Assembly (NCBI GenBank): GCA_949285025.1
Contig: CASDXG010000052.1
Coordinates: 1-53,592 of the forward strand
Source: an uncultured Bacteroides sp.
GTDB lineage: Bacteria; Bacteroidota; Bacteroidia; Bacteroidales; Bacteroidaceae
Length of the DNA: 53,592 nucleotides
Direction of reading: 5' to 3'
Shown here: positions 7,552 through 15,768 of the stretch, piece by piece
Layout of the letters: each line of letters begins with the position of its first letter
Numbering within the stretch: the first letter of the stretch is position 1
Made by a program: the position numbers and the translations under genes
The notes under the pieces: generated by a model
What the model was told of the DNA's origin: nothing
Databases searched by the model: none
What the model saw: the letters and a program-made list of their open reading frames with translations, nothing else

Positions 7552-9561
7552 ATGAAAAACGATACCGCATTAATGAATCTTGCAGCAGATAATATCCGAA
7601 TTCTAGCTGCTTCGATGGTAGAAAAGGCGAAATCCGGACACCCGGGAGGTGCTATGGGCGGCGCCGATTTTATAAACGTTCTTTATTCAGAATACCTAAT
7701 ATACGATCCGGAAAACCCGTATTGGGAAGGGCGTGACCGCTTCTTTCTCGATCCCGGCCACATGTCTCCCATGTTATACGCCGTTCTTGCTATGGCAGGA
7801 AAATATTCAATGGAAGATCTCAAGCAGTTCCGGCAATGGGGAAGCCGCACTCCCGGTCATCCTGAATTAGATATCTTACACGGAATCGAGAACACATCCG
7901 GTCCGCTCGGTCAAGGCCATACTTATGCCGTAGGCGCAGCCATCGCTGCAAAATTCCTGAAGGCACGACTGGGAAACGTAATGAGCCAAACCATTTATGC
8001 CTATATTTCCGATGGAGGAATACAGGAAGAGATTTCACAAGGGGCAGGCCGCATTGCAGGACATCTCGGCCTTGATAATCTTATCATGTTTTACGATTCT
8101 AACGAAATACAGCTTTCCACAGCCTGCGATGAAGTGACATCGGAAGATGTTGCAAAAAAATATGAAGCATGGGGATGGAAAGTCTATACAATCGACGGGA
8201 ACGACGTAGAACAAATACGCCAAGCCCTTACTGCGGCAAAAAAAGAAAAAGAAAAACCGACGCTGATCATTGGACGAACTGTTATGGGAAAAGGTTGCCG
8301 ACGTGCCGACGGTTCAAGCTATGAACGCGATTGCGGTACACACGGAGCACCATTAGGCCACGATGCCTACGTCAACACAATGAAAAATTTAGGAGGCGAT
8401 CTGGAGAATCCATTCCAGATTCTCCCTGAGGTTGCTGCACTATACGAAAAACGGAAAAACGAACTGAAAGACATCGTAAGCCAGCGTTATGCAGAAAAAG
8501 CCGCTTGGGCTAAAGCAAATCCCACGCTTGCCGACAAGATGGAAAAATGGTTTTCCGGTCAACAGCCTGCAATAAATTGGGATGCCATTCAGCAAAAGCC
8601 CAATGCAGCAACACGCGTAGGCTCTGCTACCGTCTTAGGCATACTGAGCGAACATGTGGAAAATATGATCGTATCTTCGGCAGATTTATGCAACTCCGAC
8701 CGCACAGACGGATTCCTAAAACACTCACATGTCTTTAAAAAGAACGACTTCAGTGGAGGATTTCTTCAAGCCGGAGTGGCCGAACTGACAATGGCTTGTT
8801 GCTGCATCGGTATGGCTTTACATGGAGGTGTCATAGCTGCTTGTGGAACATTTTTCGTATTCTCCGATTACATGAAACCCGCTATCCGCATGGCAGCTCT
8901 AATGCGTCTTCCGGTAAAATTCATCTGGACTCACGATGCTTTCCGCGTTGGAGAAGACGGACCGACTCATGAACCGGTAGAACAAGAGGCACAAATTCGC
9001 CTAATGGAAAAGATAAAAAACCACAAGGGAAAGAATGCAATGTTAGTACTCCGCCCGGCCGATGTAGAAGAAGCCACTCAGGCATGGAAACTAGCAATGG
9101 AAAATACTGATACCCCGACGGGATTGATTTTCTCAAGACAGAATGTAAATAACCTACCTGAAGGTACAGATTATAAGCAAACCGCCAAAGGAGCATACAT
9201 CGTACAAACCGATGAAAATCCCGAAATAATTATGGTTGCATCCGGATCAGAAGTGTCAACCCTTGTGGCAGGAGCAGAGCTCTTACACAAAGACGGCATC
9301 CGATTACGCATCGTATCGGTTCCTTCGGAAGGTTTATTCCGCAACCAAAGCAAAGAATATCAGGAAAGTATTATTCCAACAGGAGCCAAAGTATTCGCAC
9401 TCACGGCAGGACTCCCCGTTAACATGGAAGGTCTTGTTGGAGCAAACGGGAAAGTATGGGGTATGACATCTTTCGGTTTCTCTGCTCCTTATAAAGTTTT
9501 AGACGAGAAACTTGGGTTTACTGCCGAAAATGTATATAACCAAGTAAAAGCAATGCTCTAA
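7552..9561 (+). CDS. tkt: Transketolase
   Basis: Thiamine-diphosphate enzyme that moves two-carbon ketol units between sugar phosphates in the non-oxidative pentose phosphate pathway. From the chosen start it has 669 residues, normal for the family. N-terminal landmarks are AADNIRILAASMVEKAKSGHPGG and GPLGQGHTYAVGAAIA. The cofactor region reads SDGGIQEE where most transketolases have GDG. The pyrimidine domain has EDGPTHEPVEQ. The frame is open upstream to 7465, but a promoter box at 7522-7529 and the normal family N-terminus favour 7552. Its TAA overlaps the rpiB ATG by one base (9561), so the two are translationally coupled. Confidence 0.95.
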   Translation: MKNDTALMNLAADNIRILAASMVEKAKSGHPGGAMGGADFINVLYSEYLIYDPENPYWEGRDRFFLDPGHMSPMLYAVLAMAGKYSMEDLKQFRQWGSRTPGHPELDILHGIENTSGPLGQGHTYAVGAAIAAKFLKARLGNVMSQTIYAYISDGGIQEEISQGAGRIAGHLGLDNLIMFYDSNEIQLSTACDEVTSEDVAKKYEAWGWKVYTIDGNDVEQIRQALTAAKKEKEKPTLIIGRTVMGKGCRRADGSSYERDCGTHGAPLGHDAYVNTMKNLGGDLENPFQILPEVAALYEKRKNELKDIVSQRYAEKAAWAKANPTLADKMEKWFSGQQPAINWDAIQQKPNAATRVGSATVLGILSEHVENMIVSSADLCNSDRTDGFLKHSHVFKKNDFSGGFLQAGVAELTMACCCIGMALHGGVIAACGTFFVFSDYMKPAIRMAALMRLPVKFIWTHDAFRVGEDGPTHEPVEQEAQIRLMEKIKNHKGKNAMLVLRPADVEEATQAWKLAMENTDTPTGLIFSRQNVNNLPEGTDYKQTAKGAYIVQTDENPEIIMVASGSEVSTLVAGAELLHKDGIRLRIVSVPSEGLFRNQSKEYQESIIPTGAKVFALTAGLPVNMEGLVGANGKVWGMTSFGFSAPYKVLDEKLGFTAENVYNQVKAML

Positions 9562-9995
9562 TGAAAACAATAGGATTAGCAGCCGATCATGCCGGATTCG
9601 AACTTAAAGAACATGTAAAAAATTGGCTTGAACAAAAAAAATGGCCTTACAAAGACTTCGGTACATACAGTACTGACAGTTGTGATTACCCGGATTTTGC
9701 ACATGCTTTAGCAACAGCCATAGAAAAAGGGGAATGCGATACAGGTATCGCTATCTGTGGAAGTGGAGAAGGCATAAGCATGACATTAAATAAGCATCAA
9801 GGCATTAGAGCAGCATTATGCTGGATGCCGGAAATAGCCAAAATGTCGCGCCTGCATAACAATGCCAACGTCCTGGCTATGCCGGGAAGGTATATTGACA
9901 CAGAAACGGCCGATAAAATAATGACAGAATTCTTTAATACAGAATTTGAAGGCGGACGACATCTAAAACGAATCAATAAGATTCCGATAAAATAA
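9561..9995 (+). CDS. rpiB: RpiB, ribose-5-phosphate isomerase B
   Basis: Interconverts ribose-5-phosphate and ribulose-5-phosphate. The 144-residue protein belongs to the LacAB/RpiB family: AADHAGFELKEHVKNWL at the N-terminus, the CGSGEGISMTLNKHQGIRA block that holds the catalytic Cys and phosphate-binding loop, and SRLHNNANVLAMPGR. Length is typical. It begins on the last base of the transketolase stop codon (TAATG), a classic coupling arrangement, and both enzymes act in the same pathway. A strong hairpin follows. Confidence 0.96.
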   Translation: MKTIGLAADHAGFELKEHVKNWLEQKKWPYKDFGTYSTDSCDYPDFAHALATAIEKGECDTGIAICGSGEGISMTLNKHQGIRAALCWMPEIAKMSRLHNNANVLAMPGRYIDTETADKIMTEFFNTEFEGGRHLKRINKIPIK

Positions 9996-10009
9996 AATCC
10001 TCCTCACAT

Positions 10010-10050
10010 ATAAAAAAGAGAAGTATTTTCTTGATACTTCTCTTTTTTAT
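10010..10050 (+). terminator. rho-independent terminator after rpiB
   Basis: A perfect 17-base inverted repeat (ATAAAAAAGAGAAGTAT, 10010-10026, with 10034-10050) has a 7-base loop and a T-rich right arm and tail. It closes the tkt-rpiB unit. Confidence 0.85.
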
Positions 10051-10093
10051 TTTCATATTTGCCGGAAAACAAATTTATTTGAACTGAAAACTT

Positions 10094-11152
10094 ATGAAAA
10101 AGCTCTTATTATTTCTTCTCATGTTTCTGCCGGTTTTCGCAATGGCGGACAAACATACCGGTAAAGAAACCAATCCGAAATATCTGGAAGGTGCCGTTCC
10201 TCTGAAAGATGGAATCGTTTCCTTTATCAATGAATTCACTGTAGAAAACAAAACAAAAGACGAATTATACCAAAGTATGCTGCAATGGGCAGGAAATCGT
10301 TTCAAGCCTCATGGAGAACTATCAAGTCGCATTGCATATACAAACAAGGAAAAAGGAGAGATTGCCGTCGTTGCAGAAGAATATATTATATTCTCTTCCG
10401 CTCTATTGTCGATAGACCGTACACGGATTTATTACAACTTCCTCATAAATGTCGATGACAACAAATGCAAACTGACAATGCAACGAATCCGTTATTGGTA
10501 TAATGAAAACAGAGACGGCGGCTTGAAATATACAGCCGAAGACTGGATCACCGACAAATATGCATTAAACAAAAAGAAAACAAAACTGGCTTCGAAGTCA
10601 GGGAAATTCAGAAAAGCGACAATCGACCTGAAAGATAACCTGTTCCTTTCTGCAAAAAAAACAGTAAACTCGGACAGCAATATTGAAGGAACTGCACAAA
10701 ATGATAAAAACGAAAACGCAGGCACAGAAACGGAAAACAATATAACCATATCTAAAGAATTAGATAAAATCAGCTTATCCGAACTTCCTAACGACCTAAG
10801 TTCCCGCGCTATAAATGGGTATATCACCATAACAGCAGGAAATAACGAAGAAGTTGAAATCAAAGCCGAGAACTGGGGAGGCATAGGAAAAGCCACCGAT
10901 ACAGATGTCACCTATATATTAATCGAAGAAAACCGTATTGCTGCCGGTGCATTAATGAAACAATACGATACTTATACCATCTCATTCTACCCTGCCAAAG
11001 GAGAAGAAGCCGACATAATAATAGAATGTAAGAAGCTGAAGACAGAAAAAATGACTCAGGAAAGACTTAAAACAATGAATCCTGCATTAAGCGCTTCAAA
11101 AAATTACACTCTGTTTACAGGAAGCATTACACAAATAAAGATGCTTAAATAA
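10094..11152 (+). CDS. exported DUF4468-like protein of unknown function
   Basis: A 352-residue protein with a clear signal peptide (MKKLLLFLLMFLPVFAMA). The N-terminal third (about 30-130), including FINEFTVENKTKDELYQSMLQWAGNRF and VAEEYIIFSSALLSIDRTRIYYNFLI, resembles DUF4468 proteins of Bacteroidetes, which have a TBP-like fold. Residues about 190-215 are a polar Asn/Glu-rich linker, and the C-terminal third looks like a separate beta-rich domain. Its role is unknown; location should be periplasm or outer surface. It stands alone between two terminators, convergent with the nfn-like gene. The DUF assignment is from pattern recognition and not from a search. Confidence 0.75.
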   Translation: MKKLLLFLLMFLPVFAMADKHTGKETNPKYLEGAVPLKDGIVSFINEFTVENKTKDELYQSMLQWAGNRFKPHGELSSRIAYTNKEKGEIAVVAEEYIIFSSALLSIDRTRIYYNFLINVDDNKCKLTMQRIRYWYNENRDGGLKYTAEDWITDKYALNKKKTKLASKSGKFRKATIDLKDNLFLSAKKTVNSDSNIEGTAQNDKNENAGTETENNITISKELDKISLSELPNDLSSRAINGYITITAGNNEEVEIKAENWGGIGKATDTDVTYILIEENRIAAGALMKQYDTYTISFYPAKGEEADIIIECKKLKTEKMTQERLKTMNPALSASKNYTLFTGSITQIKMLK

Positions 11153-11189
11153 ACAAGACAACACAGAAAAAGACCTTGAACTTTATAAA

Positions 11190-11249
11190 AAACAAAAGGA
11201 AAAACTCTGCAAAACATTCCTTTATTTTGCAGAGCTTTTCCTTTTGTTT
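11190..11249. terminator. bidirectional terminator between DUF4468 gene and the nfn-like gene
   Basis: Two 25-base arms (11190-11214 and 11225-11249) pair with one mismatch around a 10-base loop. The core is CTCTGCAAAA / TTTTGCAGAG, and the A-rich and T-rich outer arms allow function on both strands. It sits in the convergent gap between stops at 11152 (+) and 11280 (-). Confidence 0.85.
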
Positions 11250-11279
11250 CAACGGGAATCCGCCGTTGTTATCTTACGA

Positions 11280-13580
11280 TCAACCGTTCTTACGCAATTG
11301 CTTATCCATAGCAGCGGCAGCACGGCGCCCGTCTCCCATAGCCAGAATAACTGTTGCTCCACCACGGACAATATCGCCTCCCGCATAAATAGTCGGTATG
11401 GAAGACTGCATATTTTCGTTTACTGCAATCGTTCCCTTTCGACCCAGTTCCAAACCTTGAATAGAATTTGGTACAATCGGATTCGGTGAAACGCCCACAC
11501 TGACAATAGCCATATCAATATCTATCGTCTCTATTTCACCGGGAATAGGTATCGGACTGCGTCGTCCGGAAGCATCCGGTTCACCTAATTCCATTTTCTG
11601 CAGGACAACCTGTTTCACTCTTCCCTGTTCATCGGCCACATACTTTATCGGATTATGCAGCGTCAAAAACTCAACACCTTCCTCTTTTGCATGCTTGATT
11701 TCCTCGAGCCTTGCCGGCATCTCTGCCTCAGAACGCCGATAAACAATCATGGCTTTTTCCGCTCCTAAACGCCGGGCTGTACGAACAGAATCCATTGCGG
11801 TATTTCCTCCCCCGATAACAACCACACGTTTCCCGAAACAAACCGGAGTATCTGAATCATCGCTTGCCGCATCCATTAGGTTCACCCGTGTCAAATATTC
11901 ATTGGACGACATAATATTAATGGCATTTTCTCCCGGAATATTCATGAAATTCGGAAGACCCGCACCCGAAGCAATGAAAATACCTTTAAAACCATCATTC
12001 TCCAGATCTTCAACACTAATCGTTTTTCCTACGATACAGTCTTTCACAAAATTCACTCCCATCTTAACAAGATTATCAATTTCCACATCAACAATCCTGT
12101 TCGGCAAACGGAATTCCGGAATTCCGTACTTCAGTACCCCGCCAATTTCATGCAAAGCCTCGAATACTGTTACATCATATCCCAGCTTCACCATATCGCC
12201 GGCAAACGACAATCCGGCCGGACCAGAACCGACAACAGCCACTTTCATGCCATTCTTTTCGCCAAGCTCCGGCAACATTGCCTGCCCGCTTTCCCGCTCA
12301 TAATCGGCAGCAAAACGTTCCAAATAACCAATAGCCACGGCCTGCTGTCCCATCTTCAGATGAATACATTTCGATTCACACTGTTTTTCCTGAGGACATA
12401 CACGTCCGCACACAGCCGGCAACGCACTTGTTTTCTTCAATACCGCAGCAGCTTTTAAGAACTCTCCACGCTCTATATTCTTTATGAAACCCGGAATATC
12501 AATGCCAACAGGACAGCCTTCCATACAAGAGGGATTGGCACAATCCAAACAACGTTTCGCCTCTGTAAGAGCCTGTTCCTCGTTCAACCCCAGATTTACC
12601 TCTTCTTTTCTGCTATGCGAACGATATTCCGGATCCAACTCATTCATTCTCACACGAGGAATTGCCACGCGCTCTTTGGGTTTCATACTCTTACGCAACG
12701 CTTCCCTCCAAGCAGCATTCCGCCCCGTTTCCGCATCTTCTGCCTTGCATGCAGGCGCATATTCCGGATCAAGTTTATGAATTTCTTCTTTCTCCACATC
12801 CTTGAATGCCCCCATCCTCTTCAGCATTTCATCAAAATCCACCTGATGACCATCAAATTCGGGACCATCCACACAAACAAAACGTGTCTTCCCTCCTACC
12901 GTTATACGACAGGCTCCACACATACCCGTACCGTCCACCATAATCGTATTCAACGAAACATCTGTGGGTATATCGTATTTTTTTGTCAAGAGACACACAA
13001 ACTTCATCATCACTGCCGGCCCGATAGCAAAACATTTGTCGACCTTCTCGCGGTTAATGACACGTTCCACTCCTTCAGTGACAAGGCCTTTATTACCATA
13101 AGAACCGTCATCGGTCATAATAATGACTTCATCAGAACTTTCCCGCATCTCCTTCTCCAGAATAATCAGTTCCTTCGTCCGTCCGGCCAAAACCGTTATT
13201 ACACGATTTCCTGCAGCCTTCAGCGCCTGAACAATGGGAAGCATCGGTGCTACTCCCACACCACCTCCGGCACAAACTACTGTCCCGAAGTTTTCAATAT
13301 GAGTGGCTTTTCCCAAAGGGCCTACCACATCTGTTATAAAATCACCTTCATTCAGCTCACATAAACGGGTTGATGAAAGCCCTACCTCTTGAACAACTAA
13401 AGTTATCGTTCCCTTCACCGGATCGGCACCGGCTATTGTCAGAGGCATTCGCTCTCCTTTTTCGCCCACACGGACAATTACAAAATGCCCTGCCTTACGT
13501 GACCGGGCTATCAAAGGAGCCTCAACAACCAATTTAAATACCTTCTCTGAAAAACGTTCTTTCGAAATAATTCTATTCAT
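11280..13580 (-). CDS. fused NfnA-NfnB-type ferredoxin/NAD(P)H oxidoreductase (annotated elsewhere as DHODH electron-transfer subunit + glutamate synthase small subunit)
   Basis: The 766-residue flavoprotein joins two modules. Residues 1-275 are an FNR-like domain with a [2Fe-2S] site (Cys221, Cys224, Cys236), as in NfnA and dihydroorotate dehydrogenase electron-transfer subunits. Residues 300-766 resemble the GltD/NfnB family: two four-Cys [4Fe-4S] motifs (344/347/352/356 and 391/395/401/405), an FAD motif GSGPAG (451-456) and an NADPH motif GGGNTAMDS (590-598). In NfnAB the same modules form an electron-bifurcating NADH-dependent ferredoxin:NADP+ oxidoreductase. That role is inference here; sulfide dehydrogenase or a GltD partner are alternatives, but no glutamate synthase large subunit is nearby. 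It is divergent from the ferredoxin-reducing kor operon. Confidence 0.88.
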   Translation of the reverse strand: MNRIISKERFSEKVFKLVVEAPLIARSRKAGHFVIVRVGEKGERMPLTIAGADPVKGTITLVVQEVGLSSTRLCELNEGDFITDVVGPLGKATHIENFGTVVCAGGGVGVAPMLPIVQALKAAGNRVITVLAGRTKELIILEKEMRESSDEVIIMTDDGSYGNKGLVTEGVERVINREKVDKCFAIGPAVMMKFVCLLTKKYDIPTDVSLNTIMVDGTGMCGACRITVGGKTRFVCVDGPEFDGHQVDFDEMLKRMGAFKDVEKEEIHKLDPEYAPACKAEDAETGRNAAWREALRKSMKPKERVAIPRVRMNELDPEYRSHSRKEEVNLGLNEEQALTEAKRCLDCANPSCMEGCPVGIDIPGFIKNIERGEFLKAAAVLKKTSALPAVCGRVCPQEKQCESKCIHLKMGQQAVAIGYLERFAADYERESGQAMLPELGEKNGMKVAVVGSGPAGLSFAGDMVKLGYDVTVFEALHEIGGVLKYGIPEFRLPNRIVDVEIDNLVKMGVNFVKDCIVGKTISVEDLENDGFKGIFIASGAGLPNFMNIPGENAINIMSSNEYLTRVNLMDAASDDSDTPVCFGKRVVVIGGGNTAMDSVRTARRLGAEKAMIVYRRSEAEMPARLEEIKHAKEEGVEFLTLHNPIKYVADEQGRVKQVVLQKMELGEPDASGRRSPIPIPGEIETIDIDMAIVSVGVSPNPIVPNSIQGLELGRKGTIAVNENMQSSIPTIYAGGDIVRGGATVILAMGDGRRAAAAMDKQLRKNG

Positions 13581-13639
13581 TACGCCATTATTATAAGTTA
13601 GTCATTAACAAATTTCTTACTTATTCATTCTTTATATTG

Positions 13640-13670
13640 CAAAGGTATCACGAAAAAAAACATCTGCAAA
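13640..13670 (-). promoter_or_regulatory. promoter of the nfn-like gene (-33 TTTG, -7 TACCTTTG)
   Basis: Read on the minus strand, TTTG (13670-13667) is followed after exactly 19 bases by TACCTTTG (13647-13640). Both elements and the spacing fit the Bacteroides sigma factor consensus. The leader before the ATG at 13580 is about 55 bases. Confidence 0.8.
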
Positions 13671-13893
13671 CAAAATCATCTTTTTACATTTGGTTAAAAG
13701 GAAAACAGACAAAAGTCTCCGCAAATCAGATAAAAAGCACGCATTCTCCGGGTAAAACAATGCCATGTCCTTTAAAAAACGACTTCGCATTTTAAACATT
13801 TATCAAGCTGATTTCAGACAAACCCGGCAGCATATTTTTTTACTCCGTCCATGTTTTTTCTCAAAAAAAAATCTTTTTACAGAAAATAAAGCC

Positions 13894-13901
13894 TATCTTT
13901 G
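13894..13901 (+). promoter_or_regulatory. -7 box of the TPR-kor operon
   Basis: TATCTTTG matches TAnnTTTG and ends 28 bases before the ATG at 13930. It falls inside a longer open frame that begins at 13765, which argues against that earlier start. The 13581-13929 gap otherwise holds only AT-rich divergent promoter DNA; no small gene or RNA is apparent. Confidence 0.7.
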
Positions 13902-13929
13902 TCGGAAGCTAACTTTACGATTCCACTAC

Positions 13930-14208
13930 ATGAACGAGCGATTAAAAGACATCAAAGCAGAAATACAAAACGGGAACACCGAAGAAGCAATAAAACAACT
14001 GAATCTTTTAATCGAATCGGGGCAGGATGAAACAGCCTATGCCTATTACTTGTTAGGAAATGCATACCGCAAACAAGGCAATTGGCAACAAGCCATGAAT
14101 CATTATCAGGAAGCGATATCTCTTGATCCTGACAGTCCTGCCAAAGATGCCCGAAACATGATAGTGGATATTCTTGATTTTTATAACAAAGATATGTTTA
14201 ATCAGTAA
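13930..14208 (+). CDS. small TPR protein, first gene of the kor operon
   Basis: A 92-residue soluble protein with two tetratricopeptide-like helical hairpins: a degenerate one at about 5-35 (EIQNGNTEEAIKQLNLLIES) and a good one at about 36-72 (AYYLLGNAYRKQGNWQQAMNHYQEAISLDP). No signal peptide or membrane segment. The frame is open upstream to 13765, but the promoter box at 13894-13901 lies within that extension and the upstream residues look non-coding. It ends 11 bases before the ferredoxin-like subunit, so it belongs to the operon and may help assemble the oxidoreductase; that role is inference. Confidence 0.8.
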   Translation: MNERLKDIKAEIQNGNTEEAIKQLNLLIESGQDETAYAYYLLGNAYRKQGNWQQAMNHYQEAISLDPDSPAKDARNMIVDILDFYNKDMFNQ

Positions 14209-14219
14209 GTAATATTCTT

Positions 14220-14450
14220 ATGGCTAAAATGAAAGGTGTCGTCGTGGTCAACACGGAACGTTGCAAAGGATGTAACTTATGTGTAGCAGCATGCCCGCTA
14301 CATGTATTGTCACTTACATCCAAAGTAAATCAAAAAGGATACAATTATGTACAACAGGTAGTAGAAGATACTTGCAACGGGTGCAGCTCATGCGCCATTG
14401 TATGCCCGGACGGATGCTTAACTGTGTATAGGACAAGAAGCGAAGAATAA
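14220..14450 (+). CDS. korD: ferredoxin-like delta subunit of 2-oxoacid:ferredoxin oxidoreductase
   Basis: A 76-residue protein with two [4Fe-4S] motifs: Cys15-x2-Cys18-x2-Cys21-x3-Cys25 and Cys52-x2-Cys55-x2-Cys58-x3-Cys62, each followed by Pro, plus an extra Cys66. Such small dicluster proteins carry electrons from the thiamine-diphosphate site to external ferredoxin in four-subunit 2-oxoacid oxidoreductases (KOR/VOR type). It lies directly before the alpha-subunit gene. Substrate (2-oxoglutarate or branched-chain 2-oxoacids) cannot be read from this subunit. Confidence 0.9.
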   Translation: MAKMKGVVVVNTERCKGCNLCVAACPLHVLSLTSKVNQKGYNYVQQVVEDTCNGCSSCAIVCPDGCLTVYRTRSEE

Positions 14451-14485
14451 GAAAAATTGCTTAATCAGTCAAACAATTAGTAACT

Positions 14486-15568
14486 ATGACAGAAGAAGTT
14501 GTTCTTATGAAAGGAAACGAAGCAATCGCACATGCCGCCATACGTATCGGCGTTGACGGTTACTTCGGCTACCCGATTACCCCCCAATCAGAAGTATTGG
14601 AAACATTGGCAGAACTGAAACCTTGGGAAACAACCGGAATGGTTGTCCTCCAAGCAGAAAGTGAAGTTGCCGCAATCAATATGGTATATGGCGGAGCCGG
14701 CAGCGGGAAAATGGTTATGACCTCCTCATCAAGTCCGGGCGTCAGCCTGAAACAGGAAGGCATCTCCTACATTGCCGGAGCGAAATTGCCATGCCTAATT
14801 GTAAATGTAATGCGCGGAGGTCCCGGATTAGGTACTATTCAACCCAGCCAGGCCGACTATTTTCAAACAACAAAAGGAGGCGGGCACGGTGACTATCACC
14901 TCATTGCTTTAGCTCCTGCATCGGTACAAGAAATGGCCGATTTTGTGGGCCTTGCATTTGAACTTGCCTTTAAATACCGCAATCCGGCCATGATTTTAGC
15001 CGATGGCGTTATCGGACAAATGATGGAGAAAGTAGTTCTCCCTTCTCCCCGCCCCCGACGTTCAGAAGAAGAAATCATCGCGCAATGTCCATGGGCTACC
15101 ACCGGAAACAAAGGACGCAAGCCTAATGTCATCACATCATTGGAACTTGATCCGGCAATCATGGAACAAAGGAACTTGCACCTGCAAGAAAAATATGCGG
15201 AAATTGAAGAAAAAGAAGTCCGCTACGAAGAAATAGATTGCGAAGATGCCGAATACCTTATCGTAGCTTTCGGCTCATGCGCACGCATAGCCCAGAAAGC
15301 GATGGAACACGCACGCGAGGAAGGAATCAAAGTAGGATTACTACGACCTATCACATTGTGGCCGTTCCCCAGTAAGGCAATATTCAAAAGAGCACAACAA
15401 ACAAAGGGAATCCTTGTTGTAGAACTGAACAGCGGACAAATGATTGAAGATGTGAAACTGGCTGTAGAATGCCGTATCCCTGTCCACCATTTCGGCCGAT
15501 TGGGAGGCATTGTCCCCGATCCGGATGAAGTAATAGATGCATTAAAAGAAAAACTTATTCAGAAATAA
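14486..15568 (+). CDS. korA: 2-oxoacid:ferredoxin oxidoreductase alpha subunit (KorA/VorB type)
   Basis: The 360-residue subunit holds the pyrimidine-binding and transketolase-C-like domains of the 2-oxoacid:ferredoxin oxidoreductase, which converts a 2-oxoacid, CoA and oxidised ferredoxin to acyl-CoA, CO2 and reduced ferredoxin. Visible family blocks are GNEAIAHAAIRIGVDGYFGYPITPQSE at the N-terminus, ESEVAAINMVYGGAGSG with the conserved Glu and SSSSPGVSLKQEGISY. Members of this length are often named VorB (3-methyl-2-oxobutanoate) and in Bacteroides often 2-oxoglutarate oxidoreductase; sequence alone does not choose. Next comes a 58-residue membrane protein gene after only 6 bases. Confidence 0.92.
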   Translation: MTEEVVLMKGNEAIAHAAIRIGVDGYFGYPITPQSEVLETLAELKPWETTGMVVLQAESEVAAINMVYGGAGSGKMVMTSSSSPGVSLKQEGISYIAGAKLPCLIVNVMRGGPGLGTIQPSQADYFQTTKGGGHGDYHLIALAPASVQEMADFVGLAFELAFKYRNPAMILADGVIGQMMEKVVLPSPRPRRSEEEIIAQCPWATTGNKGRKPNVITSLELDPAIMEQRNLHLQEKYAEIEEKEVRYEEIDCEDAEYLIVAFGSCARIAQKAMEHAREEGIKVGLLRPITLWPFPSKAIFKRAQQTKGILVVELNSGQMIEDVKLAVECRIPVHHFGRLGGIVPDPDEVIDALKEKLIQK

Positions 15569-15574
15569 ACACAC

Positions 15575-15751
15575 ATGGATAGCATCGATAAGATCAGAAC
15601 AATTCTTAATATCCTATTTATGATAGGAGCTTTTGCTTCATTCATCCTGTATTTCTCTCTCGGGGACGATAAAAGCATATTTTTCTATGTATGCGGAACA
15701 TCATTATTCCTGAAAATGATGGAATTTGTATTCCGCTATTTTCTACGCTAA
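15575..15751 (+). CDS. 58-residue membrane protein inside the kor operon (unknown function)
   Basis: A short open frame from ATG 15575 to TAA 15749-15751 fills the gap between the alpha and beta subunit genes, 6 bases after the former and 17 before the latter. The translation begins MDSIDKIRTILNILF and ends FVFRYFLR. It has two hydrophobic segments (about 9-29 and 34-52) separated by a polar turn LGDDKS, with a charged N-terminus and Arg-rich end, as in a two-helix hairpin. The precise fit in the operon, and the good SD (AAAGGAGA) of the next gene just after its stop, support a real gene. I do not recognise a family. Confidence 0.75.
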   Translation: MDSIDKIRTILNILFMIGAFASFILYFSLGDDKSIFFYVCGTSLFLKMMEFVFRYFLR

Positions 15752-15768
15752 ACAAAAGGAGAAACCAT

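Noticed and set aside
12615-13364. 249-codon plus-strand open frame inside the nfn-like gene
   Set aside because: It lies wholly antisense to a strongly conserved flavoprotein gene, its translation is His/Thr/Ser-rich low-quality sequence without domains, and it has no promoter of its own.
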